The notes below the pieces were generated by a model. That model worked only from the letters and a program-made list of their open reading frames with translations, made no database searches and was not told the DNA's origin. A program made the translations under genes and the position numbers. 64,000 nt of DNA from Pseudooceanicola nanhaiensis (GTDB taxonomy: Bacteria > Pseudomonadota > Alphaproteobacteria > Rhodobacterales > Rhodobacteraceae): positions 1-64,000 of the forward strand of contig NZ_JAIUZP010000010.1 of the NCBI RefSeq assembly GCF_020171315.1. Reading direction: 5' to 3'. Of the stretch, positions 34,049 to 42,118 are shown one piece after another. Numbering within the stretch: position 1 is the first letter of the stretch; each line of letters opens with the position of its first letter.

Positions 34049-35362
34049 ATGTTTTCCGATCCATTCGTGACCGGCCTGCTCGGGCTGGCCGCCATGTTCG
34101 CGCTGATCGTCCTGCAGGTGCCCGTGGGCATCGCCATGGGGCTGACCGGCGTGGTGGGCTGCGGCCTGATCATCGGCTTCGGCCCCGCGCTGACCCTGCT
34201 GGCGACCGAGCCCTCCTCGGCCATGTCCTCCGAGGGCTATGCCGTGATCGCCATGTTCCTGCTGATGGGCAACTTCGCCCATGTGGGCGGCCTCTCGCGC
34301 GAACTCTACAAGCTCGCCTATGTCTACCTCGGCCACCTGCGCGGCGGCCTCGTCTTTGCCACGGTGGGGGCCTGCGCGGGCTTCGGCGCGATCTGCGGCT
34401 CCTCCGTGGCGACGGCGGCGACCATGGCGCGCATCGCGCTGCCCGAGATGCTGGAACGCGGCTATGCCAAGTCGCTGGCCGCGGGCTCCATCGCTGCCGG
34501 CGGGACGCTGGGCATGATCGTGCCGCCTTCGGTGGTGATGATCCTCTACGGCATCCTGACCGAGAACTCGATCATCGCGCTCTTCCTCGCGGCCATCGTG
34601 CCGGGCGTCATCGCGGTGGTCTTCTATTTCATCGCCGTCTTCATCGTCGTGCGCCGCAACCCCGAGGCCGCCCCCGTGGGCGAGAAGGCCCCTTGGGCTG
34701 AACGCCGCCGGGTGACGATCCAGAGCTGGGCCGTGGTCCTGCTGGCGGTCATGGTGTCGGGCGGCATCTACTCCGGCATCTTCACCGTGTCCGAGGCGGC
34801 CTCGGTCGGGGCCTCCGTCGCGCTGCTGCTGGCGATCTTCCGGCGCCGCCTGACGGTGAAGAACTTCCTCGCGGCGCTTGGCGACACGGCGGCCAACACC
34901 GGCATGATCTTCGTCATGATCATCGGCGCCTCGGTCTTTTCCTACTTCGCCACGCTGTCGGGCCTGCCCGCGGCAACGGTGAGCTGGATCCAGGGCCTCG
35001 GCCTGCCGCCCTTCCTCGTGCTGATGCTGCTGATGCTCTTCTACCTGATCCTCGGCGCGATCTTCGACACGATCGCCGCCATGGTGCTGACGCTGCCCTT
35101 CGTCTACCCGCTGATCCTCGGCCTCGGCTACGATCCGGTCTGGTGGGGCGTGATCAACATCGTGGTGATCGAACTGGGCATGATCACCCCGCCCATCGGG
35201 ATCAACGTCTTCGTCCTGCACGGCATGGCCAAGGACCTGCCGCTCAGCACGATCTTCCGGGGCGTGGTGCCCTTCATCTTCGCTGACGTCGCGCGTCTGG
35301 TGGTCCTGATCACCTTCCCGGCGCTCAGCCTCTGGCTTCCGGGAGCAATGGGATGGCTGTGA
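34049..35362 (+). CDS. TRAP transporter large permease (DctM type)
   Basis: A 437-residue membrane protein with the DctM pattern of twelve helices or hairpins and family motifs such as GAICGSSVATAATM, AGGTLGMIVPPSVVMILYG and ITPPIGINVFVLHG. It forms the transport channel of the TRAP system. The end overlaps the start of the next gene by 10 bp, so the isomerase-like protein is translated from the same message. Confidence 0.93.
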   Translation: MFSDPFVTGLLGLAAMFALIVLQVPVGIAMGLTGVVGCGLIIGFGPALTLLATEPSSAMSSEGYAVIAMFLLMGNFAHVGGLSRELYKLAYVYLGHLRGGLVFATVGACAGFGAICGSSVATAATMARIALPEMLERGYAKSLAAGSIAAGGTLGMIVPPSVVMILYGILTENSIIALFLAAIVPGVIAVVFYFIAVFIVVRRNPEAAPVGEKAPWAERRRVTIQSWAVVLLAVMVSGGIYSGIFTVSEAASVGASVALLLAIFRRRLTVKNFLAALGDTAANTGMIFVMIIGASVFSYFATLSGLPAATVSWIQGLGLPPFLVLMLLMLFYLILGAIFDTIAAMVLTLPFVYPLILGLGYDPVWWGVINIVVIELGMITPPIGINVFVLHGMAKDLPLSTIFRGVVPFIFADVARLVVLITFPALSLWLPGAMGWL

Positions 35363-36129
35363 GAGAATACGGTAACGCGGGCACCATCGGGGTCCTGACC
35401 CCGCAGGCCAATACCACGGTCGAGCCCGAGCTCTGGTCCCTGCTGCCGGCCCACTGGTCGATGCTGAACGCGCGGCTGACCTCGGACAAGGACACGATCG
35501 AGAAGCGGCTGGTGGATTACACCACCAAGTTCACCGAGACCTCGGGCCAGTTCGCCAATGCGCCGGTCGACGTGCTGGCCGCGGCCTGCACCGGGGCGTC
35601 CTACCTGATCGGCGGGGCGGAAGAGGCCAAGCGTGTCGACGAGGTCCAGACCGCCCGGGGGCTGCCCTTCCTGACGGCAGCGCTCGCCTCGGTCGCGGCG
35701 CTGCGCGAGATGGGGGCAAAGAAGATCGCCCTGCTGACGCCGTACCCCGAGAGCCTCAACGAGAAGTCCACGCCCTACTGGGAGAGCTTCGGCTTCGAGG
35801 TGGTGGCCAAGTCCGGTCCCGCGCTGGAGACCGAGGCCTTCCACCCGATCTATGCCATGACCGGCCCGGGCGTGTTGCAGGCCTACCGCGAGCTGTCGCG
35901 CAGCGGCGCGGATGCGGTGCTGATGCTGGGGACCGGCATGGCCACGCTCTACCCGATGATCGCCGGGGCGGAGGAGGGGCTGATCCCCTCGGTCTCCTGC
36001 AACGTGGCGCTGGTCTGGGGCTGCGTACAGTGCAAGCCGTGGGAGGAGCTGTCGGGCCATGACCTCGAAGGCTGGACCACGGGCAAGCTCTGGCGCGAGC
36101 GGCTGGAGCTGATGTTCCCGGCGGGATAG
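35353..36129 (+). CDS. Maleate isomerase/AMDase-like protein, second Cys absent
   Basis: A 258-residue protein of the aspartate/glutamate racemase superfamily, closest to maleate cis-trans isomerase and arylmalonate decarboxylase (TIGVLTPQANTTVEPEL, LPFLTAALASVAAL, KKIALLTPYPESLN). The first catalytic Cys is present (Cys79, AAACTGAS). The second, normally in a SCT-type motif, appears to be replaced at MLGTGMATL (residues 191-199); Cys216 lies further on. Maleate isomerases need both, and decarboxylases of the family use one. It is the last gene of the operon, so it probably acts late on a dicarboxylate. Confidence 0.8.
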   Translation: MAVREYGNAGTIGVLTPQANTTVEPELWSLLPAHWSMLNARLTSDKDTIEKRLVDYTTKFTETSGQFANAPVDVLAAACTGASYLIGGAEEAKRVDEVQTARGLPFLTAALASVAALREMGAKKIALLTPYPESLNEKSTPYWESFGFEVVAKSGPALETEAFHPIYAMTGPGVLQAYRELSRSGADAVLMLGTGMATLYPMIAGAEEGLIPSVSCNVALVWGCVQCKPWEELSGHDLEGWTTGKLWRERLELMFPAG

Positions 36130-36313
36130 GGGCAGGACAAGGGCAGGATAGGGGAGGAACTGCCGTCAGGGACGCTGACCCCTGACGGCGGGTTTCGATC
36201 CTTGCGAGGCGCCCCGGCGGCGGGGTTCTGGCGCGGCGGAATGATCCGTGCGGCAGAGGCGACGGGCCCTCACGCCACAAGCCTCACCAACCACGCTGCG
36301 CTTTCCAGATGCC

Positions 36314-36366
36314 TCCCGCCCGGCCTCAGGCCGGGCAGCGCCTGCCTGCCCCCCCGGCAGGCGCTG
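36314..36366 (+). repeat. GC-rich extragenic palindrome, copy D
   Basis: A CCCGCCCGGCC...AGGCCGGGCAGCGCC stem followed by a GCCTGCC...GGCAGGCGCT stem. The same two-stem design occurs at 38177-38231 in the same orientation, so the pair brackets the serine dehydratase gene. Present in the gap 36130-36492, which holds no supported gene. Confidence 0.7.
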
Positions 36367-36410
36367 AGCTTCGTGGGGGATTGCCCTGTTGGCGGCATTA
36401 GGGGCTGCGC

Positions 36411-36498
36411 GTTCAGCGGTTCAGCGGTTCAGCGGTTCAGCGGTTCAGCGGTTCAGCGGTTCAGCGGTTCAGCGGCTCAGCGGCTCAGCGGCTCAGCA
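36411..36498 (+). repeat. Tandem 8-bp repeat at the sdaA stop codon
   Basis: Eight perfect copies of GTTCAGCG (36411-36474), two of GCTCAGCG and one GCTCAGCA. The array abuts, and its last unit contains, the stop codon of L-serine dehydratase (TGA on the minus strand at 36495-36493). A simple-sequence array prone to slippage. Confidence 0.95.
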
Positions 36499-37863
36499 GT
36501 TCGGCACGTTCACCGCGAGACCGCCAAGGGAGGTCTCCTTGTACTTCTCGTGCATGTCCTGGCCGGTCTGACGCATGGTCTCGATCGCGGCATCCAGCGG
36601 CACGAAATGCGTGCCGTCGCCGCGCATCGAGAGGCTCGCGGCGGAGACTGCCTTGATCGCCCCCAGCCCGTTGCGCTCGATGCAGGGCACCTGCACCAGC
36701 CCCTTCACCGGGTCGCAGGTCATGCCAAGGTGATGCTCCAAGGCGATCTCCGCCGCATTCTCGATCTGCGCGGGCGAGCCGCCCAGCACGGCGCAGAAGC
36801 CCGCCGCCGCCATGGCCGCGGCCGAGCCGACCTCGGCCTGACAGCCTGCCTCGGCCCCCGAGATCGAGGCGTTGAACTTCACCAGCCCACCGATGGCCGC
36901 GGCCGTCAGCAGGAACTCGGGCACGCGCGTCTCGGTCGCGCCGGGGACGTGGTCCAGCCAGTAGCGGATCACCGCGGGCACCACGCCCGCCGCGCCGTTG
37001 GTGGGGGCGGTCACGACCTGCCCGCCGGCGGCGTTTTCCTCGTTCACCGCCATGGCATAGGCCGAGAGCCAGTCATTCACCACATGGGGCGCCGAGAGGT
37101 TCATGCCGCGCTCGGCCAGCAGGGACTCGTGGATGCCGCGCGCGCGGCGCTTCACGCCCAGCCCGCCGGGCAGAATGCCCTCGCCCTCGAAGCCGCGGTT
37201 GATGCAGTCGCGCATCACGTGCCAGACCCGCTGGATACCGGCGTCGAGGTCGCGCGCGCCCCGGGCCACCTCGTTGGCGCGTTTCATCTGGGCGATGGTC
37301 AGGCCGGAATGGGCCGACATCTCCAGCATTTCGGCTGCGGATTTGAACGGGTAGGGCACCGGCGTGCCCTCGTCGGTGTCCTTGCCGGCGGCCAGTTCGG
37401 CCTCGGTCATGACGAAGCCGCCGCCGATGGAATAATAGGTTTCCTGCAGGATCACGTCGCCCTGCGCGTCGGTGGCCATCAGCACCATGCCATTGGCATG
37501 ACCGGGCAGGGCGGGGCCGAAGTCGAAGACCAGATCGTTGTTGGGATCGAAGGAAAGCACGCCCAGACCCTCCGGCCGGACTTGCCGGGTCTCTGTGATG
37601 AGGGCGAGGGCCTTCTCCGCCTCTTCCGCGTCATAGGCCAGCGGCGTGAACCCCGCGAGGCCGAGGATCGAGGCCCGGTCCGTGGCATGGCCCTTGCCGG
37701 TGAAGGCAAGTGAGCCGTGCAGCCGGACCTTGAGGCCCTTCGCGCTGAAGGGCGCGGCGCGGAGCCGGTCGAGGAAGCGCGCGGCGGCGACCATGGGGCC
37801 CATGGTGTGCGAGGAGGAGGGGCCGACGCCGATCTTGAAGACGTCGAAAACGGAGAGGAACAT
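36493..37863 (-). CDS. sdaA: L-serine ammonia-lyase (iron-sulfur type)
   Basis: A 456-residue single-chain enzyme converting L-serine to pyruvate and ammonia with a 4Fe-4S cluster. The N-terminal beta domain has [18 protein letters not shown]; the C-terminal alpha domain holds the cluster cysteines in [13 protein letters not shown] and [19 protein letters not shown]. The start at 37863 has GGAGG nine bases upstream. It stands alone, and its stop codon lies inside the tandem repeat array. Confidence 0.95.
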   Translation of the reverse strand: MFLSVFDVFKIGVGPSSSHTMGPMVAAARFLDRLRAAPFSAKGLKVRLHGSLAFTGKGHATDRASILGLAGFTPLAYDAEEAEKALALITETRQVRPEGLGVLSFDPNNDLVFDFGPALPGHANGMVLMATDAQGDVILQETYYSIGGGFVMTEAELAAGKDTDEGTPVPYPFKSAAEMLEMSAHSGLTIAQMKRANEVARGARDLDAGIQRVWHVMRDCINRGFEGEGILPGGLGVKRRARGIHESLLAERGMNLSAPHVVNDWLSAYAMAVNEENAAGGQVVTAPTNGAAGVVPAVIRYWLDHVPGATETRVPEFLLTAAAIGGLVKFNASISGAEAGCQAEVGSAAAMAAAGFCAVLGGSPAQIENAAEIALEHHLGMTCDPVKGLVQVPCIERNGLGAIKAVSAASLSMRGDGTHFVPLDAAIETMRQTGQDMHEKYKETSLGGLAVNVPNC

Positions 37864-38426
37864 GCGGGGCCTCCGGGGAGCAGTTGGCCCCATCAGGCGC
37901 AGATCGGGCCTGTGGGTGCAAGGCTGGGAGCGACCTTTTGAGCGGGGGGGACGACGTGGGGGGAGGGCTGTGGGAGGGCGATCTCGGCGAGGTCGGTGGT
38001 GGATGCGCAAAGGGGGCGGCGTGGGGATGTCCCCGTTACCTTGCACCGCCGTGTAAGGTGCAGCGATTGCCAAATGCCGCATGGCTGCGGGCGTTAATCA
38101 AGTTGCGCGGCGTGCCAGGCTATCGGCTCTCCACTCGCCTAGATCAGCGCCAGGACGCGGTGTGCCATCCTTCTACCACCCGCCCGGCCGAGAGGCCGGG
38201 CAGCGCCGACCCGCCCCCCTGGGGCGGCGCTATTGCGCCACCCCGCGGGACGGCGCAGCCCTATGTGACAGACGGATGGGATGCTTCTTGGAGCTCTGTT
38301 CTTTGTCGGTCGGCAACCTTTCCGACGCGTGATCGTAAGGCAGATCGTACAGGGAAAGCCCCTTGAGTGCGCTCCCAAGCGGCAAGTCCCCGCTCCAAGT
38401 CCCCGCCGTTCACCGCGTCACCCGGC
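37864..38426. other. Long intergenic region upstream of sdaA
   Basis: A 563-bp gap between the divergent-facing start of sdaA and the end of the polyol operon. Apart from repeat E (38177-38231) I see no supported gene; the open frames here are arginine-rich or repeat-derived. It should hold the sdaA promoter and the terminator of the polyol operon. Confidence 0.4.
38177..38231 (+). repeat. GC-rich extragenic palindrome, copy E
   Basis: Same two-stem layout as copy D: CCCGCCCGGCCGAGAGGCCGGG, then a CGCCCCCCTGGGGCG stem ending in GCGCT. It differs from copy D in spacers and some stem bases, with compensating changes in the second stem. Confidence 0.7.
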
Positions 38427-39854
38427 TCACCGCAACCCGCGGAACAGCTCCAAGGCCTCCGCGAACGCCGGCTGCACCGCCGTAACAGGCGCGATCACCT
38501 CGGCCGTGGCGGGCCGGGTGCAGACCTCCTCCACGCTGCGACCCGCCGCCATCGCCCCCAGCCGCGCCGCCCCGAAGGCCGCGCCATAGTCCCCGTCCGC
38601 CGGGATCTCGACCGGCAGGTCCAGCACCGTGGCGATCATCTCCAGCCAGTAGCGCGACCGGCTGCCTCCCCCCACCGCGGTGAGCGAGGTCAGCTCGGTC
38701 CCCGCCTGCCGCAGCGCCCGCTGGTTGTCCGCAAGCGCGAAGGTCACGCCCTCCAGCACCGCGCGGGTCAGCGCGGCGCGATCGGTGGAATGCGACAGCC
38801 CGTGGAACGACCCGCGCAGGGCGGCGTCGTTGTGCGGCGTCCGCTCGCCCGAGAGATAGGGCAGGAAGGTCACCGGCCCGGGCGCCTGAAGCGCAGCGCC
38901 GAGGTCCCCGGTCAGCGCCTCGGGCGACTGGCCGACCAGCCCCGCGTACCACGTGATCGCCGAGGCGGCCGAAAGGATCACGCCCATCTGGTGCCAGCTG
39001 TCAGGCAGGGCGTGGCAGAAGGCATGGACCGCGCTTTCGGGCAGGGGGGCGAAACCGTCGGAGGCGGCAAAGATCACACCCGAGGTCCCCAGCGAGACGA
39101 AGCCATGGCCCGGCGTCACGATGCCCGTGCCGACACCCGCCGCCGCATTGTCGCCCGCACCCCCGGCCACGACGGTGCCGGGCGCCATGCCCCAGCGGCC
39201 CGCCAGCTCGGCCCTGAGACCGCCGGAGGGGGCGGAGCCCTCGACCAGCGCGGGCATCTGGGCGCGGTCCATGCCGCTGGCCGCCAGCAGATCATCCGAC
39301 CAGTCCCGCGCGCCCACGTCGAGCCAGCTGGTGCCCGAGGCATCCGACATCTCCGAGACATGCTCGCCCGTCAGCCAGAGACGCAGGTAATCCTTGGGCA
39401 GCAGCACCTTGGCGACGCGGCCGAAGATGTCGGGCTCATGGGCCTTCAGCCAGACCAGCTTGGGCGCGGTGAAGCCGGGGAAGACGAGGTTGCCCGAGAC
39501 CTTGTGGAAGAGCGGATCGGCGTCCAGCGCCGCGGCCTCCGCATGGGCGCGGGTGTCGTTCCACAGGATACAGGGCCGCAGCACCTGATCCGCCGCATCC
39601 ACCAGCGTCGCCCCGTGCATCTGGCCCGAGAGGCCGATGCCCGTGACGGCCGACAGGGCCTCGGGCGCCTCGGCCTTCAACCCATCCAGCGCGACCTCGC
39701 AGGCGACGATCCAGGCGGCGGGGTCCTGCTCCGACCAGCCGTCATGGGGCCGCGAGACGTCGAGCGGCGCGGTGCGCGAGGCGACGGCGCGTTGCGCGTC
39801 GTCGATCAGGAGCGCCTTCACGCCCGAGGTTCCGAGGTCGATGCCAAGATACAT
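38427..39854 (-). CDS. xylB: Xylulokinase
   Basis: A 475-residue FGGY-family sugar kinase phosphorylating D-xylulose. The N-terminal phosphate loop is LGIDLGTSGVKALLID; the substrate aspartate and ATP site follow the family (GIGLSGQMHGATLVD, GAGDNAAAGVGTG, TAVGGGSRSRYWLEM). The start at 39854 (MYLGID) is preferred. Last gene of the polyol operon; it would take D-xylulose made from arabitol or xylitol by the polyol dehydrogenase into the pentose phosphate pathway. Confidence 0.92.
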   Translation of the reverse strand: MYLGIDLGTSGVKALLIDDAQRAVASRTAPLDVSRPHDGWSEQDPAAWIVACEVALDGLKAEAPEALSAVTGIGLSGQMHGATLVDAADQVLRPCILWNDTRAHAEAAALDADPLFHKVSGNLVFPGFTAPKLVWLKAHEPDIFGRVAKVLLPKDYLRLWLTGEHVSEMSDASGTSWLDVGARDWSDDLLAASGMDRAQMPALVEGSAPSGGLRAELAGRWGMAPGTVVAGGAGDNAAAGVGTGIVTPGHGFVSLGTSGVIFAASDGFAPLPESAVHAFCHALPDSWHQMGVILSAASAITWYAGLVGQSPEALTGDLGAALQAPGPVTFLPYLSGERTPHNDAALRGSFHGLSHSTDRAALTRAVLEGVTFALADNQRALRQAGTELTSLTAVGGGSRSRYWLEMIATVLDLPVEIPADGDYGAAFGAARLGAMAAGRSVEEVCTRPATAEVIAPVTAVQPAFAEALELFRGLR

Positions 39855-39862
39855 GGGAGGTC

Positions 39863-41434
39863 TCAATTCATCTGCGCCAGCTCCGCCCGATGCGCCTGCA
39901 TCCGCCGGAAGATGGCATAGTCACGGTCGTAGATCGCCTGCCGCCCCGGATCGGGCGAGAGGCTGCGGCAGTGGCCCTGCATGGCCCGTGCCGCGGTGGA
40001 GAGATCGGGCGCCAGCCCGCCGGCCATGGCGGCGGCGATGGCACTGCCGAGGAGGACCCCGTCGGGCGCATCGCGCAGGTGCACCTCGCGGCCTGTCACA
40101 TCGGCATAGAGTTGCAGCAACAGGGGCGAGCGGGTGTGCCCGCCGGTGATCATCAGCCGGTGCACGGGCGTGCCCGCGCCCTCCATCTGCTCGATGATCT
40201 GGCGCAGGCCGAGGGCGATGGCCACCGAGGCGCGCCAGTAGACGCGGAGCAATTCGTGCCCCGTGGTGTCCAGCGACAGGCCGCTGATCACGCCGCGCAG
40301 CAGCGGGTCCGCCAGCGGTGTCCGGTTGCCATTGAAATCGGGCAGCACGTGGAGGTCACGGGCGAAACCGGCGCCCTCGCGCGCCAGCGTCTCGGTCAGC
40401 TGCGCCATGACCCGGTTGTGGGCCGAGATCGTGGTGGCCTTGTCAGGGGTCTTGTCCGGGGCAAAGACCCGCAGCACGTGGTCCAGCAGGGCGCCGGTGG
40501 CGGATTGCCCGCCCTCGGCCACCCATGCGCCGGGCAGGATCGCCTCGTGGTAGGGGCCCCAGATGCCGGGGGCCTGCCAGGGCTCGGGCGTCAGCGCCAT
40601 GATGCAGGAGGAGGTGCCGGCGATCAGCGCCAGATCGCCCGAGCCCGCAGGCTGGCTGCCCAGCACCCCGAGCGCCCCGGCGAAGGCGTCGATCATGCCG
40701 CTGGCCACCTGGCAGGTCTCGCTTAGCCCCAGTTCCGCCGCCGCCTGTGCCGTGAGCGGGCCCAGCGAGGCCCCCACCGGCGTGCCCGCATCGGGCAGGG
40801 CGGCGCGGGAGCGCAGGTCTTCGAGGCCCATGGCGTCGAGGAAATCCGCCTGCCAGCCGCCGTCATGGGCGAGGTAGGTCCATTTCGCCGTCAGCGTGCA
40901 GAGCGAGCGGGCGTTGCTGCCGCTGGCCCGCCAGGTCAGAAAATCCGTCAGGTCCCGGGCCGCGCCGAGGCGGGACCAGAGATCGGGCCGGACCTCTTTC
41001 AGCCACATCAGCTTGGGCGTCTGCATCTCGGGCGACATGGCGCCTCCGATGTGGTCCAGCACCCGGTGGCCCGAGGCGGTGCAGCGCGCGGCCTGCGCCA
41101 CGGCGCGGTGATCGAACCAGGCGATGGTGTCCTGCCCCTCGTCGCCAAGCGGCAGCGGGGCGCCGTCCCGGTCCTGCAGCACCAGCGAGCAGGTCGCGTC
41201 GAAACCGATGGCGCAGATCGCCGCCGGGTCCACCCGCGCGCCAGTCACCGCATCGCGGACCGCCGCGCAGACCGCGCGCCAGATATCCTCGGAGGCATGT
41301 TCGCCGCCGCCGCCGGGTTTTTCCCAGAGCGCGATGGGGCGGACATGGTGGGAGAGGGCCGTTCCGTCCGTCGTGAACACGCCCGCCCGTGCAGAGCGCG
41401 TCCCGACATCGACGGCACAGACATAGCGATCCAT
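39863..41434 (-). CDS. FGGY-family carbohydrate kinase (ribulokinase-like)
   Basis: A 523-residue kinase with CAVDVGTRSARAGVFT at the N-terminus, ICAIGFDATCSLVLQD, and the ATP-side motifs GTSSCIMAL and ITGGHTRSPLLLQLYADVTG. It resembles the D-ribulokinase/FGGY subgroup more than xylulokinase. It ends 8 bp before xylB, so the operon encodes two pentulose kinases with probably different specificities, for example ribitol-derived D-ribulose beside arabitol-derived D-xylulose. Confidence 0.87.
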   Translation of the reverse strand: MDRYVCAVDVGTRSARAGVFTTDGTALSHHVRPIALWEKPGGGGEHASEDIWRAVCAAVRDAVTGARVDPAAICAIGFDATCSLVLQDRDGAPLPLGDEGQDTIAWFDHRAVAQAARCTASGHRVLDHIGGAMSPEMQTPKLMWLKEVRPDLWSRLGAARDLTDFLTWRASGSNARSLCTLTAKWTYLAHDGGWQADFLDAMGLEDLRSRAALPDAGTPVGASLGPLTAQAAAELGLSETCQVASGMIDAFAGALGVLGSQPAGSGDLALIAGTSSCIMALTPEPWQAPGIWGPYHEAILPGAWVAEGGQSATGALLDHVLRVFAPDKTPDKATTISAHNRVMAQLTETLAREGAGFARDLHVLPDFNGNRTPLADPLLRGVISGLSLDTTGHELLRVYWRASVAIALGLRQIIEQMEGAGTPVHRLMITGGHTRSPLLLQLYADVTGREVHLRDAPDGVLLGSAIAAAMAGGLAPDLSTAARAMQGHCRSLSPDPGRQAIYDRDYAIFRRMQAHRAELAQMN

Positions 41435-41448
41435 TTGGGGCTCCCGGA

Positions 41449-42117
41449 TCAGAACTGCGCCTGCAGACTGTCGGGCAAGTCGCGCATCTTGTCCAGCAGG
41501 GCGGCGGGGCCCAGCGGGCGGATGCGGTCGGCCAGCCGGGCAGGCCCGGCATGGCCCCCGCCGGTGAAGGCGAAGACGGGCATGCCTGCCGCCTGCGCCG
41601 CGCTGACCCCGGCGAGGCTGTCCTCCACCACGGCGCAGGCTTCGGGCGCAACACCCATTTCACGCGCGGCGTGCAGGAAGAGATCGGGGAAGGGTTTGCC
41701 GCGCTCCACCATCGTGGCCGAGAAGACATGCGGCCCGAAGAGCGGCGCCAGCCCGGTCAGTTCCAGCGAGAGGCGGATGCGGTCGGGCTGCGACGAGGAG
41801 GCGACGCAGACCTTGCAGGGCAGGGCGCGGATCGCCTCTGCCACGCCCTCGATCGGTCGCAGGTCGCTGCGGAACCGGGCATGGAGCCTCTCGCGCATCT
41901 GCGCGAGGTGGGCCTCGGTCAGCTCCATGGCGAAATCGTCGCGCAGCACCTGCAGGGTGCTGGCCAGCGACCGGCCGAGGAAGCGATCATAGATCGTGGC
42001 GGCGTCGATCGGGCAACCGGCCTCGGCCAGCACCTCGGCGAGGACCTCGGTCGAGATCGGCTCGCTGTCGACGAGGACGCCGTCACAATCGAAGATCACC
42101 AGCCCCGGCCAAGCCAT
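41449..42117 (-). CDS. HAD-family sugar phosphatase/phosphomutase-like
   Basis: A 222-residue HAD hydrolase of the beta-phosphoglucomutase subfamily. Nucleophile and acid/base are FDCDGVLVDSEP, with motif II VASSSQPDR, the lysine in VERGKPFPDLFL and motif IV VVEDSLAGV. The start follows the polyol dehydrogenase stop by one base. It probably removes phosphate from a dead-end or regulatory sugar phosphate of this pathway. Confidence 0.88.
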   Translation of the reverse strand: MAWPGLVIFDCDGVLVDSEPISTEVLAEVLAEAGCPIDAATIYDRFLGRSLASTLQVLRDDFAMELTEAHLAQMRERLHARFRSDLRPIEGVAEAIRALPCKVCVASSSQPDRIRLSLELTGLAPLFGPHVFSATMVERGKPFPDLFLHAAREMGVAPEACAVVEDSLAGVSAAQAAGMPVFAFTGGGHAGPARLADRIRPLGPAALLDKMRDLPDSLQAQF

Positions 42118-42118
42118 G

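Noticed and set aside
27313-36129. Standard nicotinate (nic) cluster
   Set aside because: The dioxygenase NicX and deformylase NicD are not present, and both the amidase-like and isomerase-like proteins lack a cysteine those enzymes need.
36411-36498. CRISPR array
   Set aside because: The 8-bp units are contiguous without spacers; it is a simple tandem repeat.
36411-36498. Phase-variation switch of sdaA
   Set aside because: The repeat lies at and after the stop codon, so changes in copy number would not shift the reading frame of the protein.
37884-38366. 160-codon frame between sdaA and the polyol operon
   Set aside because: Runs through the palindromic repeat E, has no plausible start signal and no family-like segment.
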